In this document: piece after piece, positions 52,346-61,836 of the stretch
Numbering within the stretch: position 1 is the stretch's first letter
Layout of the letters: every line of letters starts with the position of its first letter
NCBI RefSeq assembly: GCF_004784465.1
Contig: NZ_SRRU01000005.1
Location: 1-64,000 of the forward strand
DNA length: 64,000 bases
Source of the DNA: Streptomyces griseoluteus
GTDB lineage: Bacteria; Actinomycetota; Actinomycetes; Streptomycetales; Streptomycetaceae
Direction of reading: 5' to 3'
Program-made: the position numbers and the translations under genes
Notes under the pieces: model-generated
Told to the model about the DNA's origin: nothing
The model's input: only the letters and a program-made list of their open reading frames with translations
Database searches by the model: none

Positions 52346-53521
52346 TCAGGCCACCCGGACGCCGCTCCGCCACACCTCGCCGACCAGCGGGACGCCGGGA
52401 CGGTAGGCCAGGTGGACGTGGCTGGGCGCGTCGAGGAGGACCAGGTCGGCGCGGGCGCCGGGGCCGAGACGGCCGACGTCGGTGCGGCGCAGGGCCGCGG
52501 CCCCGCCCGCCGTGGCGGCCCACACGGCCTCGTCCGGGGTCATCCCCATGTCCCGCACCGCGAGCGCCACGCAGAACGGCACGGACGAGGTGTACGACGA
52601 GCCGGGGTTGCAGTCCGTGGAGAGCGCCACCGTGACCCCCGCGTCCAGCAGACGGCGCGCGTCCGGCCACTCGGCACGGGTGGAGAACTCGGCGCCGGGC
52701 AGCAGCGTGGCGACCGTGTTGCCGCCGGCCAGGGCGTCCACGTCGGCGTCCGTGAGGTGGGTGCAGTGGTCGGCGCTGGCCGCGTCCAGCTCCACGGCCA
52801 ACTGGACGCCGGGGCCGTACGAGAGCTGGTTGGCGTGAACGCGCGGGTGCAGGCCCTTGGCGCGGCCGGCGGTGAGGATGGCGCGGGCCTGGTCGGCGCC
52901 GAAGGCGCCCTTCTCGCAGAACACGTCGATCCAACGGGCGTGCGGGGCGCAGGCGTCCAGCATCTCCCCGGTCACCAGGGCGACGTACGCGGCCGGGTCC
53001 TCGGCCAGTTCGGGGGCGACGATGTGAGCACCGAGGTAGGTCACCTCGTCGGTGTGGGCGGCCGCGAGGCGCAGGGCGCGGGACTCGTCCTCGACGGTGA
53101 GGCCGTAGCCGGACTTGGTCTCCATCGTGGTGGTGCCCTGGCGGAGCGCCTCGGCCAGGTGGCGGGCGAGATTGGCCTCCAGCTCCGCGTCGGAGGCGGC
53201 GCGGGTGGCGGCGACCGTGGTGCGGATGCCGCCGGCGCTGTAGGCGCGGCCGGACATGCGGGCGTTGAACTCGGCGGTGCGGTCCCCCGCGAAGACCAGG
53301 TGCGAGTGGGAGTCCACGAAGCCCGGCAGGACCGCCTTCCCACCGGCGTCGAGGTGATTGTCGGTGGCGGGTGCTTTGCTTGACTCACCGGCCCACACGA
53401 CGCGTTCGCCGTCGATGACCAGGGCCGCGTCCTGGATGAGTCCGAGAGGGGAATTGTCACCGAGGGAGGGGTCGTTGGTGACCAGCGTGGCGATGTTGGT
53501 GATGGCGGTGCTGCTGCTCAT
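52346..53521 (-). CDS. hutI: imidazolonepropionase
   Basis: A 391-residue amidohydrolase that opens imidazolonepropionate to N-formimino-L-glutamate, third step of histidine breakdown. The metal motif [10 protein letters not shown] (residues about 71-80), the HxHANQLS block near 240 and the [11 protein letters not shown] stretch near 305 are typical. It is the last gene of a four-gene operon, 47 bases after hutF. Histidase (hutH) is not in the window. Confidence 0.95.
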   Translation of the reverse strand: MSSSTAITNIATLVTNDPSLGDNSPLGLIQDAALVIDGERVVWAGESSKAPATDNHLDAGGKAVLPGFVDSHSHLVFAGDRTAEFNARMSGRAYSAGGIRTTVAATRAASDAELEANLARHLAEALRQGTTTMETKSGYGLTVEDESRALRLAAAHTDEVTYLGAHIVAPELAEDPAAYVALVTGEMLDACAPHARWIDVFCEKGAFGADQARAILTAGRAKGLHPRVHANQLSYGPGVQLAVELDAASADHCTHLTDADVDALAGGNTVATLLPGAEFSTRAEWPDARRLLDAGVTVALSTDCNPGSSYTSSVPFCVALAVRDMGMTPDEAVWAATAGGAAALRRTDVGRLGPGARADLVLLDAPSHVHLAYRPGVPLVGEVWRSGVRVA

Positions 53522-53568
53522 GGTGTGCTCGGTGTCCTCAGTCGTGCCGGTGGGGGTGCCGGTGGGGG

Positions 53569-54906
53569 TCAGTCGCGCAGGGCGCCGATCGCGTCGGCGA
53601 GGGCCGAGGGCACATCGGGCACACGCGTGTGCGCCCCGTCCCGTACGACCTGGCGGCCGCCCACGACCGTGTGCCGGACGTCCGCCGCGCTCGCCGCGAA
53701 TACGGCTGTCTCGGCGCCTAGCCGGGGCGGCGGTCCGGCCGTCCTGACCGAGTCGAGGGCGATGGTCGTGAAGTCGGCCAGGCGTCCCGGCTCGATGGCG
53801 CCCGCCTCCTGCCAGCCGAGCGCCGCGTGTCCGTCCTCGGTGGCGGCGCGCAGCAGCGCGGCCGCGGTCCAGTGGCCGCGGGTGCGGGTGCGCAGCCGCT
53901 CGTCCAGCTCCATCGCGCGCGCCTCTTCGAGCAGGTCGATGACGGCGTGGCTGTCGGAGCCGAGGGAGAGCGGGGAGCCCGCGCTCTGCAGGGCGGCGGC
54001 GGGCCCGATGCCGTCGGCCAGGTCGCGTTCGGTGGTGGGGCACATGCAGGTGCCGGTGCCCGAGCCGCCGAGCAGGGCGATGTCCTCGCCGGTCAGGTGG
54101 GTGTTGTGCACACCGGTGGTGTGCGGCCCGAGCACGCCGTGGTCGGCGAGCAGCCGGGCCGGGGTGACGCCGTGCGCGGCGAGGCAGGCGTCGTTCTCGG
54201 CGGTCTGCTCGGAGAGGTGGACGTGCAGCGGGGCCCGCCGCTCCTGGGCCCAGCCCGCGACGGTCGTCAACTGGGCGGCGGGCACGGCCCGTACGGAGTG
54301 AACGGCCGCGCCGATCCGCGCGTGATCCTGTGCCTTGAGAACTGAACAGCGCTCCGCCCAGGCGTCCGCGGTGCCGTCGGAGAAGCGGAGCTGATGGCGG
54401 TTGGGGGGCTCGCCGAAGCCCGCCGAGAGGTAGGCGGTGTCCAGGAGGGTGATGCGGATGCCGGCCTCGGCGGCGGCCGCGATCAGGGCCTCGCCCATGG
54501 CGTTGGGATCGGCGTAGGGCGTGCCGCCGGGGGCGTGGTGGAGGTAGTGGAACTCCCCCACGCAGGTGATCCCGGCGAGGGCCATCTCGGCGTACACCGC
54601 GCGGGCGAGGGCGTGGTAGGTGTCCGGGGTCAGCCGGTCGGCCACGGAGTACATCACCTCGCGCCAGGTCCAGAAAGTCCCGGAGCCGACCTGGACGGTG
54701 CCGCGCAGGGCCCGGTGGAAGGCGTGGCTGTGCGCGTTGGCGAGGCCGGGCAGGGTGAGGCCGCGCAGGACCTCGGCACCGGGCGGCGGGGCGGGCGTGC
54801 CGGTGCGGACGGCGGTGGTACGGCCGTCCGCGACCTCGACGAGCACCCCCGGCTCGACATTGCTGCCGAGCCAGGCGTGCTCCAACCAGTAGGTTCCCTG
54901 GGTCAC
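53569..54906 (-). CDS. hutF: formimidoylglutamate deiminase
   Basis: A 445-residue amidohydrolase that turns N-formimino-glutamate into N-formylglutamate and ammonia. [14 protein letters not shown] (about 57-70) gives the metal histidines, GEFHYLHH near 118 and HVHLSEQ near 223 add more, and SLGSDSHAV near 313 the active aspartate. HutF presence means that this organism uses the five-step route through N-formylglutamate. Its ATG overlaps the stop of the upstream M20 gene by four bases. Confidence 0.93.
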   Translation of the reverse strand: MTQGTYWLEHAWLGSNVEPGVLVEVADGRTTAVRTGTPAPPPGAEVLRGLTLPGLANAHSHAFHRALRGTVQVGSGTFWTWREVMYSVADRLTPDTYHALARAVYAEMALAGITCVGEFHYLHHAPGGTPYADPNAMGEALIAAAAEAGIRITLLDTAYLSAGFGEPPNRHQLRFSDGTADAWAERCSVLKAQDHARIGAAVHSVRAVPAAQLTTVAGWAQERRAPLHVHLSEQTAENDACLAAHGVTPARLLADHGVLGPHTTGVHNTHLTGEDIALLGGSGTGTCMCPTTERDLADGIGPAAALQSAGSPLSLGSDSHAVIDLLEEARAMELDERLRTRTRGHWTAAALLRAATEDGHAALGWQEAGAIEPGRLADFTTIALDSVRTAGPPPRLGAETAVFAASAADVRHTVVGGRQVVRDGAHTRVPDVPSALADAIGALRD

Positions 54907-56168
54907 CTGCGGGTCAGTCCTTCCAGTACGTCGGCGAGGGCGCGCACCCCGGCCACGCAGTCGTCCTCGGTCGCGGACTCGGCCGGGGAGTGCGAGACCC
55001 CGGTGGGGTTGCGTACGAACAGCATGGCGGTCGGGACGCTCCCGGAGAGAATCCCGGCGTCGTGCCCGGCGCCGGTGCCCAGCACGGGCACCGTCAGCCC
55101 GGTGTCCCGGCCCAGCAGGCGGCCGAGCTCGTCGCGCAGGGCGTGGTCGAACTCCACGACCGGGGTGAAGGACTCCCGGGCCACGTCCAGGTCGATGCCG
55201 TGGGCGTCGGCGTACTCCCGCGCGGCCCGCGTGATCCCGGCGAGGACCGTGTCCAGCGCCTCCTGGCCGGGGGCGCGGGAGTCCAGCCAGCCCCGCACCA
55301 GGGAGGGGATGGCGTTGACCCCGTTGGGCTCCACGGAGATCTTGCCGAACGTGGCCACGGCACCGGCGAGTTCGGCCTCCCGCCGGGCGGCCAGCACGGT
55401 CTCGGCATAGGTCGGCATGGGGTCGCGCCGGTCCACGAGCCGGGTGGTGCCGGCGTGGTTGGCCTCGCCCCGGAAGTCGAACCGCCAGCGCCCGTGCGGC
55501 CAGATGGAGCTGGCGATGCCGACCTGGTCGCCGGACAGGTCCAGCGCGCGGCCCTGTTCGACATGCAGCTCTACGAACGCGCCGATACGGGCGAGGCGTT
55601 CGGGGTCGGCACCGATGGCGTCGGGGTCGTGACCGGCGGCCGCCATCGCCTTGGGCAGGCTGATCCCGTCCCCGTCGGTCAGCAGATGCGCCTGCTCGAC
55701 GGTGAGCTGCCCGGCGGCCAGCCGCGACCCCACACAGGCCAGTCCGAACCGGGCCCCTTCCTCGTCCCCGAAGTTGACGATCCCGAGGGGCCGGTCGAAC
55801 GTGGCGTTCCTGAACCGGAGTTCGTCCAGCGCGGCAAAGGCGGACACGACTCCCAGGGGGCCGTCGAAGGCCCCACCGTCGGGCACGGAGTCCAGATGCG
55901 ACCCGGTGACGACGGCATCCCCGTCGGCGGGGTCACCGAGCCAGGCCCACTGATTCCCGTTCCGGTCCACCTCGTAGGCCAGCCCGCGCGCCTCGGCCTG
56001 CTCCTGGAACCAGGCCCGGCATTCGGCGTCGGCGGAGGTCCACGCGTGACGCCGGTACCCTCCGGAGGCGGAGCTGCGCCCGATGGGAAGCAGCTCGGCC
56101 CACATCTCCTGGAAGGAAGCCGCACGGGGGGAGGCCCCCTCCGCCCCCACCGCGGAGCCGTGCCTCAC
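54903..56168 (-). CDS. M20 family amidohydrolase in the hut operon
   Basis: A 421-residue zinc hydrolase of the allantoate amidohydrolase / N-carbamoyl-amino-acid hydrolase group. [18 protein letters not shown] near 90-107, the acid pair in [10 protein letters not shown] near 129 and the dimerisation-domain [14 protein letters not shown] near 240 are present. By annotation it would be an allantoate amidohydrolase, but it lies between hutU and hutF with four-base overlaps on both sides, and no hutG is seen. I infer that it may hydrolyse N-formylglutamate to formate and glutamate. Confidence 0.85.
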   Translation of the reverse strand: MRHGSAVGAEGASPRAASFQEMWAELLPIGRSSASGGYRRHAWTSADAECRAWFQEQAEARGLAYEVDRNGNQWAWLGDPADGDAVVTGSHLDSVPDGGAFDGPLGVVSAFAALDELRFRNATFDRPLGIVNFGDEEGARFGLACVGSRLAAGQLTVEQAHLLTDGDGISLPKAMAAAGHDPDAIGADPERLARIGAFVELHVEQGRALDLSGDQVGIASSIWPHGRWRFDFRGEANHAGTTRLVDRRDPMPTYAETVLAARREAELAGAVATFGKISVEPNGVNAIPSLVRGWLDSRAPGQEALDTVLAGITRAAREYADAHGIDLDVARESFTPVVEFDHALRDELGRLLGRDTGLTVPVLGTGAGHDAGILSGSVPTAMLFVRNPTGVSHSPAESATEDDCVAGVRALADVLEGLTRR

Positions 56169-57829
56169 GCGTCGCCACCCTCACGCATGGGCACCCGGAC
56201 GTCCCGCTCCTCGGCAACGGACTCCGCGATGTCGTACCCCGCGTCCACGTGCCGGATGACACCCATCCCGGGGTCGTTGGTCAGCACCCGCCGGATCTTC
56301 TCCCCCGCCAGCGCGGTCCCGTCCGCCACACTGACCTGCCCGGCGTGGATGGACCGGCCCATCCCCACACCGCCCCCGTGGTGGATGGAAACCCAGGAGG
56401 CCCCGGAAGCCACATTGACCATGGCGTTCAGCAGCGGCCAGTCGGCGATGGCGTCGGACCCGTCCAGCATGGCCTCGGTCTCGCGGTAGGGCGACGCGAC
56501 GGACCCGCAGTCGAGATGGTCACGCCCGATGGCGAGCGGAGCGGCAAGCTCACCGCTGGCCACCATGTCGTTGAACCGCTCCCCCGCCTTGTCCCGCTCC
56601 CCGTACCCGAGCCAGCAGATCCGGGCCGGAAGACCCTGGAAGTGCACCCGCTCGCCGGCCATCTTGATCCAGCGCGCGAGGGACTCGTTCTCGGGGAACA
56701 GCTCCAGCAGCGCACGGTCGGTCTTGGCGATGTCGGCCGGGTCGCCGGAGAGCGCGGCCCAGCGGAAGGGGCCCTTGCCCTCGCAGAACAGCGGCCGGAT
56801 GTAGGCGGGGACGAAGCCGGGGAAGGCGAACGCGCGGTCGTAGCCCGCGAGCTGGGCCTCGCCGCGGATGGAGTTGCCGTAGTCGAAGACCTCGGCGCCC
56901 GCGTCCATGAAGCCGACCATCGCCTCGACGTGCCGGGCCATGGACTCGCGGGCGCGGGTGGTGAACCCGGCCGGGTCCTTCGCGGCGGCGTCGGCCATGT
57001 CCTCGAAGTCGACGCCGACCGGGAGGTAGGCCAGCGGGTCGTGCGCGGAGGTCTGGTCGGTGACGATGTCGATGGGGGCGCTCATGGCGAGGAGCTGCGG
57101 GACCAGTTCGGCCGCGTTGCCGAGGACGCCGATGGAGAGCGGGCGGCGGGCGTCGCGGGCCTCGGTGGCGAGTTGGAGGGCGTGCTCCAGGCTGTCCGCC
57201 TTCACATCGAGGTACTTGTGCTCGATGCGGCGCTCGATGGCGCGGGGGTCGACGTCGATGCAGATGGCCACGCCGTCGTTCATGGTGACGGCGAGCGGCT
57301 GGGCGCCGCCCATGCCGCCGAGCCCGGCGGTCAGGGTGATGGTGCCGGCCAGGGTGCCGCCGAACTTCTTCGCGGCGACGGCGGCGAAGGTCTCGTAGGT
57401 GCCCTGGAGGATGCCCTGGGTGCCGATGTAGATCCAGGAACCGGCGGTCATCTGGCCGTACATGGTGAGGCCGAGGGCCTCCAGGCGGCGGAACTCCTCC
57501 CAGTTGGCCCAGTCGCCGACCAGGTTGGAGTTGGCGATGAGGACGCGCGGCGCCCACTCGTGGGTCTGCATGACGCCGACCGGGCGGCCGGACTGGACGA
57601 GCATCGTCTCGTCCTGCTTCAGCGTCCGCAGCGTGCGCACCATGGCGTCGAAGGAGCGCCAGTCACGGGCGGCCTTGCCGGTGCCGCCGTAGACGACGAG
57701 CTTGTCGGGGTGCTCGGCGACCTCGGGGTCGAGGTTGTTCTGGAGCATCCGGAGGGCGGCTTCCTGCTGCCAGCCCAGGGCGCTCAGTTCCGTGCCGCGC
57801 GGTGCTCGTACGGGGCGGGGTCCCGACAT
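56165..57829 (-). CDS. hutU: urocanate hydratase
   Basis: A 554-residue urocanase converting urocanate to imidazolonepropionate with NAD as electrophilic cofactor. The glycine-rich [21 protein letters not shown] near 175-195 and the conserved [10 protein letters not shown] block near 315 are visible; length is normal (about 550). It is the first gene of the hut operon, and the operator/promoter lies 20-60 bases upstream. The stop overlaps the next ATG. Confidence 0.95.
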   Translation of the reverse strand: MSGPRPVRAPRGTELSALGWQQEAALRMLQNNLDPEVAEHPDKLVVYGGTGKAARDWRSFDAMVRTLRTLKQDETMLVQSGRPVGVMQTHEWAPRVLIANSNLVGDWANWEEFRRLEALGLTMYGQMTAGSWIYIGTQGILQGTYETFAAVAAKKFGGTLAGTITLTAGLGGMGGAQPLAVTMNDGVAICIDVDPRAIERRIEHKYLDVKADSLEHALQLATEARDARRPLSIGVLGNAAELVPQLLAMSAPIDIVTDQTSAHDPLAYLPVGVDFEDMADAAAKDPAGFTTRARESMARHVEAMVGFMDAGAEVFDYGNSIRGEAQLAGYDRAFAFPGFVPAYIRPLFCEGKGPFRWAALSGDPADIAKTDRALLELFPENESLARWIKMAGERVHFQGLPARICWLGYGERDKAGERFNDMVASGELAAPLAIGRDHLDCGSVASPYRETEAMLDGSDAIADWPLLNAMVNVASGASWVSIHHGGGVGMGRSIHAGQVSVADGTALAGEKIRRVLTNDPGMGVIRHVDAGYDIAESVAEERDVRVPMREGGDA

Positions 57830-57851
57830 CGTGTGCTCCTCCTGTTGCTGT

Positions 57852-57890
57852 CTCTATTCACATAGTCCAGTCGTGAATAGAGCTAGTCAA
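57852..57890 (-). promoter_or_regulatory. hut operon promoter with operator inverted repeat
   Basis: Minus strand: -35 TTGACT (57885-57890), 17-base spacer, -10 GACTAT (57862-57867). A perfect inverted repeat CTCTATTCAC-N11-GTGAATAGAG (57852-57882) covers spacer and -10, so a repressor there would block polymerase. The hutU start is 23 bases downstream. Confidence 0.65.
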
Positions 57891-57975
57891 TAGGTACCGG
57901 GTGCCATCGCCCGCGCGTCGGGAATGTTTGGCTGGAACCGTGAACGCGGGCGAGCGAGAGGGACGAGGGCACACC

Positions 57976-59376
57976 GTGGCACAGGAGACCGTGGAGCACG
58001 ACGGCACCGACGCGCGGGAGCGGGAGGCCGCCGCGCGTGTCGCCCGGCGGGACGCCGCCGTGCGAGGCGCCGTGACCGGCGGCCTGCTCGGGCCGGACGC
58101 GCCGCTGGCCGCCCTGCTGGACGTGGCGGGCATCCGGGAGTCGGCGGCTGCCCTGCGCGCGGCGTTCGACGCGGTGGTGGCGCCGGGCACCCCGGTGCTG
58201 CACGCCTTCGCGGTGAAGGCGGCCCCGCTGGTCCCCGTGCTGAGCCTGCTGCACGCGGCCGGCCTGGGCGCCGAAGCGGCGAGCCCCGGCGAGCTGGCCC
58301 TCGCCCGCGCGGCCGGGGTGCCCGCCTCGCGGACCGTGCTCGACTCCCCCGCCAAGACGCCCGGCGAGCTGCGCGAGGCGCTGGCGCTGGGGGTCGCCGT
58401 CAACGCGGACAACCCGCAGGAGCTGGCCCGTATCGACGCCCTGATGGCGGCCGGGTCCACCCGGTCCCCGCTCGGCATCCGGGTGAATCCGCAGGTGGGC
58501 GGCGGGACCATCGGGGCGACCTCCACGGCGACGCCGACCTCGAAGTTCGGGGTGGCGCTGTTGGACGAGGGGGCCAGGGAGTGGGTGGTGCGGGCGTACC
58601 TGGAGCGGCCCTGGCTGACCCGGCTGCACGCGCACACCGGCTCGCAGGGCATCCCGCTGCCGCTGATGGCGCGGGGCGTGGCGGAGGCGTACGCGCTGGC
58701 GGAGGAGGTCAACGAGCGGGCCGGGCGGCGCCAGATCGACACCCTGGACATCGGCGGCGGGCTGCCGGTCGACTTCACGGCCGAGGCGACCGCGCCAGCG
58801 TACGCGGACTATGCCCGGCTGCTGGCCGCCGAGGTGCCGGGGCTGTTCGACGGGCGGTACGGCCTGGTGACCGAGTTCGGCCGGTCGCTGCTGGCCAAGC
58901 ACGGCACGGTGCTGGCGCGGGTGGAGTACGCCAAGAGCGCGGGCGGCCGGCGGATCGCGGTGACGCACGCGGGCGTGCAGGTGGCCGCGCGGACGGTGTA
59001 CGCCCCCGCGCAGTGGCCGCTGCGGGTCGCCGCGTACGACGCCGAGGGTCTGCCCAAGACCGGGCCGGAGGTGGTGCAGGACGTGGCGGGGCCGGCCTGC
59101 TTCTCCGGGGACCTGCTCGCCGAGGGGCGTTCGCTGCCCGCGCTGGAGCAGGGCGACCTGGCGGCCGTGCTGGACACCGGGGCCTACTACTTCGCCCACC
59201 ACTACTCGTACAACTCCCTTGCCCGGCCCGGCATCTACGGCTTCGTGCCGGACGGGGCCGGGGGCGTGGAGTTCGCGGTGGTGCGCGAGCCGCAGACGGT
59301 GGCCGAGATCGTGGCCGAGTCCGGAGGGGCGCACGCGGACGCGCTCACCACGCTGGACGCGCCCGGGAGCCGTTGA
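57976..59376 (+). CDS. fold-III PLP decarboxylase, diaminopimelate decarboxylase-like
   Basis: A 466-residue alanine-racemase-fold PLP enzyme. The Schiff-base lysine is in HAFAVKAAP near residue 72, HTGSQG near 220 and GGGLPVDF near 252 bind PLP phosphate, and the C-terminal CFSGDLLAEGRSLP block carries the partner-chain cysteine typical of DAP or ornithine decarboxylases. Substrate could be diaminopimelate or a related amino acid; no lysine genes are nearby. The GTG at 57976 follows GGACGAGGG; earlier in-frame GTGs exist. It is divergent from the hut operon. Confidence 0.85.
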   Translation: MAQETVEHDGTDAREREAAARVARRDAAVRGAVTGGLLGPDAPLAALLDVAGIRESAAALRAAFDAVVAPGTPVLHAFAVKAAPLVPVLSLLHAAGLGAEAASPGELALARAAGVPASRTVLDSPAKTPGELREALALGVAVNADNPQELARIDALMAAGSTRSPLGIRVNPQVGGGTIGATSTATPTSKFGVALLDEGAREWVVRAYLERPWLTRLHAHTGSQGIPLPLMARGVAEAYALAEEVNERAGRRQIDTLDIGGGLPVDFTAEATAPAYADYARLLAAEVPGLFDGRYGLVTEFGRSLLAKHGTVLARVEYAKSAGGRRIAVTHAGVQVAARTVYAPAQWPLRVAAYDAEGLPKTGPEVVQDVAGPACFSGDLLAEGRSLPALEQGDLAAVLDTGAYYFAHHYSYNSLARPGIYGFVPDGAGGVEFAVVREPQTVAEIVAESGGAHADALTTLDAPGSR

Positions 59377-59527
59377 CACCGCACGTCCACGCGGAGGACA
59401 AAGGCCCACGGACAAAGGGCCCGACTTCCGCGCAACACAGTGCCAATCGGCCCACGATAGTGCGCCGGACGCACGTTCCAACGGAAAATGCCAAAGCCCT
59501 CACCCGCCACGCACACGTTGCGTAGTG

Positions 59528-59540
59528 TCAGTGTCACTGA
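59528..59540. promoter_or_regulatory. palindrome upstream of the roadblock operon
   Basis: TCAGTG-T-CACTGA, a perfect 13-base odd palindrome, lies 33 bases before the first roadblock start codon, where an operator would overlap the promoter. Confidence 0.4.
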
Positions 59541-59572
59541 GCCGGAGACCCAGGCGGGGAGGGGAGCCCACG

Positions 59573-59962
59573 GTGCCCGGAATCGACGAATGCTTACTGG
59601 AAGCCATGCGGCTGCCCGGCGCCCGGGGGGCGGCGCTGGTGGACTGGACCAGCGGACTGGCCCTCGGGACGGTCGGCGAGGCGCCCGGCGGTGACCACGA
59701 GACCACGGCCGCCGAGGCCGCCGAACTGGCCCGGCTGGCCGCCGAGCACGGCGCCTTCTCCGCCGGTGAGAGCGAGGACGGGCGGCCGCCCGTCGAGGAC
59801 GTGATCGTCAGCAACCACGACAGCTATCACCTGTTGCGGTTCGTGGACACGTCCTTCGACAGCAGCGTCTTCCTCCATCTGTGGGTGGGTCGCGCGGAGG
59901 GCAATCTCGCCCTCGCCCGGATCAGGCTCGGCGAGATGGCCGACCGGCTGGTGCTGGGATGA
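59573..59962 (+). CDS. roadblock/LC7 domain protein A
   Basis: A 129-residue roadblock/LC7 protein. AALVDWTSGLALGT (18-31) and SYHLLRFVDTSFDSSVFLHLW near 83-103 match the fold that in bacteria (MglB-like) dimerises and regulates small GTPases. Codon 8 is TTA (59594-59596), so translation may require bldA tRNA, limiting it to late growth. The GTG follows GGGGAGGGGAG. Its stop overlaps the next ATG (59959-59962). Its C-terminal third aligns with protein C of the same operon, so the two are paralogues. No GTPase gene is adjacent in the window. Confidence 0.82.
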   Translation: MPGIDECLLEAMRLPGARGAALVDWTSGLALGTVGEAPGGDHETTAAEAAELARLAAEHGAFSAGESEDGRPPVEDVIVSNHDSYHLLRFVDTSFDSSVFLHLWVGRAEGNLALARIRLGEMADRLVLG

Positions 59963-60789
59963 CCGTGGTGGACATACCCCCGCCGCTGCCCGTGCGGGAC
60001 CGGAGCGACCAGCGCGACGTGGCGGCGGGCGCCCTGTCCCCGATGCTCAGACGGCTGGCGGAGGAAGAGGCCACCGGCGTCCTCGTCCGCGAGCACGGCA
60101 CGCTCTACCTGGCCCAGGGCAGAGTGGTGCACGCCGAGAGTCCGCTCGCCCCCGGCCTCGGCGTGCTCCTCACGGCCCACGGCACCCTCGCGGCCACCGC
60201 CTGGCGGCGCGCCACCGAGCACTCCACGAGCCCCGCGGACGCTGCCCGCCTGCTGCTCGACGCCGGGCTGCTCCCCGAGGGCGCGCTGGAGCTGTGCCAC
60301 CTGGACGCGCTGTACGACGCCGGGTACTTCGCCCTGGCGCCCAGCAGCACACCGGGCCGGTTCCGCTACGACGGCGCGCCCCGGCTGGGCCCGCTGCCCT
60401 CGGTGCCGGTGGTGTCGCTGGAGCGGGAGACGCTGCGCCGGCGCCTGCTGCTGCACCGGCTCTGGCCCGACCCGGCCGCCGACAGCGCCCCGCTGATCCG
60501 GGCCGACCCGGCGGGCGCGGCCCAGGTCCCGCCCCGCCGCCGGGCGGTGCTGGAGCGGGTGGACGGGGCCCGTACCGCGCTGCGGATCGCCCACGACCTG
60601 GGACGCCAGGCGTTCCACACCCTGGTGGACGTACGGCGGCTCACCGCGGACGGGCTGCTGGCGCCGATGCCGGTGCCGACCGCGCCCGACCCGCCGCCCG
60701 CGGGGTTCCACCCGCCCGCCCCGCTCACCGTCACCGACCCCGACATCGCGCTGCTGAAGAGGCTCAGGAATGCGCTGGAGGCGCTTTGA
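59959..60789 (+). CDS. DUF4388-like protein
   Basis: A 276-residue protein. The N-terminal 90 residues (LRRLAEEEATGVLVREHGTLYLAQGRVVHAESPL) match the DUF4388/PatA N-terminal pattern, a small domain often fused to signalling modules and found beside roadblock genes. The remainder is Arg/Leu-rich with no motif I can name; VLERVDGARTALRIAHDLGRQAF near 195-218 resembles a degenerate winged helix. It is coupled by ATGA to roadblock A. Function unknown; an adaptor or DNA-binding role is possible. Confidence 0.75.
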   Translation: MTVVDIPPPLPVRDRSDQRDVAAGALSPMLRRLAEEEATGVLVREHGTLYLAQGRVVHAESPLAPGLGVLLTAHGTLAATAWRRATEHSTSPADAARLLLDAGLLPEGALELCHLDALYDAGYFALAPSSTPGRFRYDGAPRLGPLPSVPVVSLERETLRRRLLLHRLWPDPAADSAPLIRADPAGAAQVPPRRRAVLERVDGARTALRIAHDLGRQAFHTLVDVRRLTADGLLAPMPVPTAPDPPPAGFHPPAPLTVTDPDIALLKRLRNALEAL

Positions 60790-60820
60790 ACGGCAACCGC
60801 CCGCCGAGAGGAGAGAGCTG

Positions 60821-61321
60821 ATGCTGCCCGAATCGGACCTGGCCGCCGTGGTGGACGAGCTGCGGCGGCTGCGCACCCGCGTACCCCAGCTCACCGGCGC
60901 CCTGGCGGCGGGCGTGGACGGCCTGGTCGTCGCCCACGACACGCCCGGGATCGACCCCGACGGGCTGGCGGCGCTCACCGCGGCCTCACTGGGCGTCGCC
61001 GTCCGGCTCGCCGACGCCACCGGCAACGGCGGCTTCCGGGAGCTGCTGGTGCGCGGCGAGCGCGGCTATGTCGCCACCTACGCGGCCGGGCGCACCGCCG
61101 TACTGACGCTGCTCGCGCAGGACCGGGTCAACGTGGGGCGGCTGCACCTGGAGGGCCGCCGGGCCGGCGCCCGTGTCGGGGAGCTGCTCGACGCCGCCGA
61201 GGCCGAGGCGCGGCGCCGCCCGCCGGAGCGGCCCGCCCGGCCCGCGCCCGCCCGTACCCGCGCCGCCACCCGCACCCCGCGGGCCACGGTCACCGAAACA
61301 CCTACCGCAACCGAGAGATGA
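60821..61321 (+). CDS. roadblock/LC7 domain protein B
   Basis: A 166-residue protein. Residues 1-115 are a roadblock/LC7 fold of the type found with Streptomyces conservon systems (DLAAVVDELRRLRTRVPQLTGALAAGVDGLVVAHD, then GLAALTAASLGVAVRL). The C-terminal 50 residues are an Arg/Pro/Ala tail. The ATG follows GAGAGGAGAGAG. It is less like A and C than those are to each other. The other conservon members (sensor kinase, DUF742 protein and GTPase) are not in the window. Confidence 0.82.
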   Translation: MLPESDLAAVVDELRRLRTRVPQLTGALAAGVDGLVVAHDTPGIDPDGLAALTAASLGVAVRLADATGNGGFRELLVRGERGYVATYAAGRTAVLTLLAQDRVNVGRLHLEGRRAGARVGELLDAAEAEARRRPPERPARPAPARTRAATRTPRATVTETPTATER

Positions 61322-61344
61322 ACCTCCGAAAGGACAGCAGAACC

Positions 61345-61716
61345 ATGGCGAACACCGAAACGGCACTGAAAGAGGCGCTCACCTCCATCGAGGGTGCCAG
61401 CGGCGTCGCGCTCGTCGACTACACCAGCGGCATGGCGCTGGGCACGCTGGGCGGAAGCAAGACGTTCGACCTGAACGTCGCCGCCGCGGGCAACACCGAC
61501 GTGATCCGCGCCAAGATGCGCACCATGGAGCACCTGGGGCTCAACGCCGAGATCGAGGACATCCTGATCACCTTGAGCGACCAGTACCACCTGATCCGGC
61601 TGCTCAAGGGCCGGGGCGGCAACGGCCTGTTCCTCTACCTGGTGCTGGACGGCCGGGCCAACCTGGCCATGGCCCGGCACCAGTTGAAGCGCATCGAGCA
61701 GGACCTGGAGGTCTGA
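61345..61716 (+). CDS. roadblock/LC7 domain protein C
   Basis: A 123-residue roadblock/LC7 protein. GVALVDYTSGMALGTLGG (19-36) and QYHLIRLLKGRGGNGLFLYLVLDG near 80-103 align with the same blocks of protein A, showing a duplication inside the operon. The start at 61345 has AAAGGA upstream; an ATG at 61318 overlaps the preceding stop (ATGA) and is a reasonable alternative. It is the last gene of the operon and is convergent with the rpiR-type gene across 120 bases. Confidence 0.85.
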   Translation: MANTETALKEALTSIEGASGVALVDYTSGMALGTLGGSKTFDLNVAAAGNTDVIRAKMRTMEHLGLNAEIEDILITLSDQYHLIRLLKGRGGNGLFLYLVLDGRANLAMARHQLKRIEQDLEV

Positions 61717-61836
61717 GCCACCCCGACGCCGTGGCACGGCGGCGGGCCCCGCCGGGGGCCGCGTCGCCCGCCGCGCCACCGTGTCCGACGTTCGCGCGCA
61801 TGAGGCAACCGGAGACGGGCCTCAAGAGCGCGCCGG

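Noticed and set aside
59573..61716. Complete conservon (cvn) operon
   Set aside because: No sensor kinase, DUF742 or GTPase gene is present on either side within the window.
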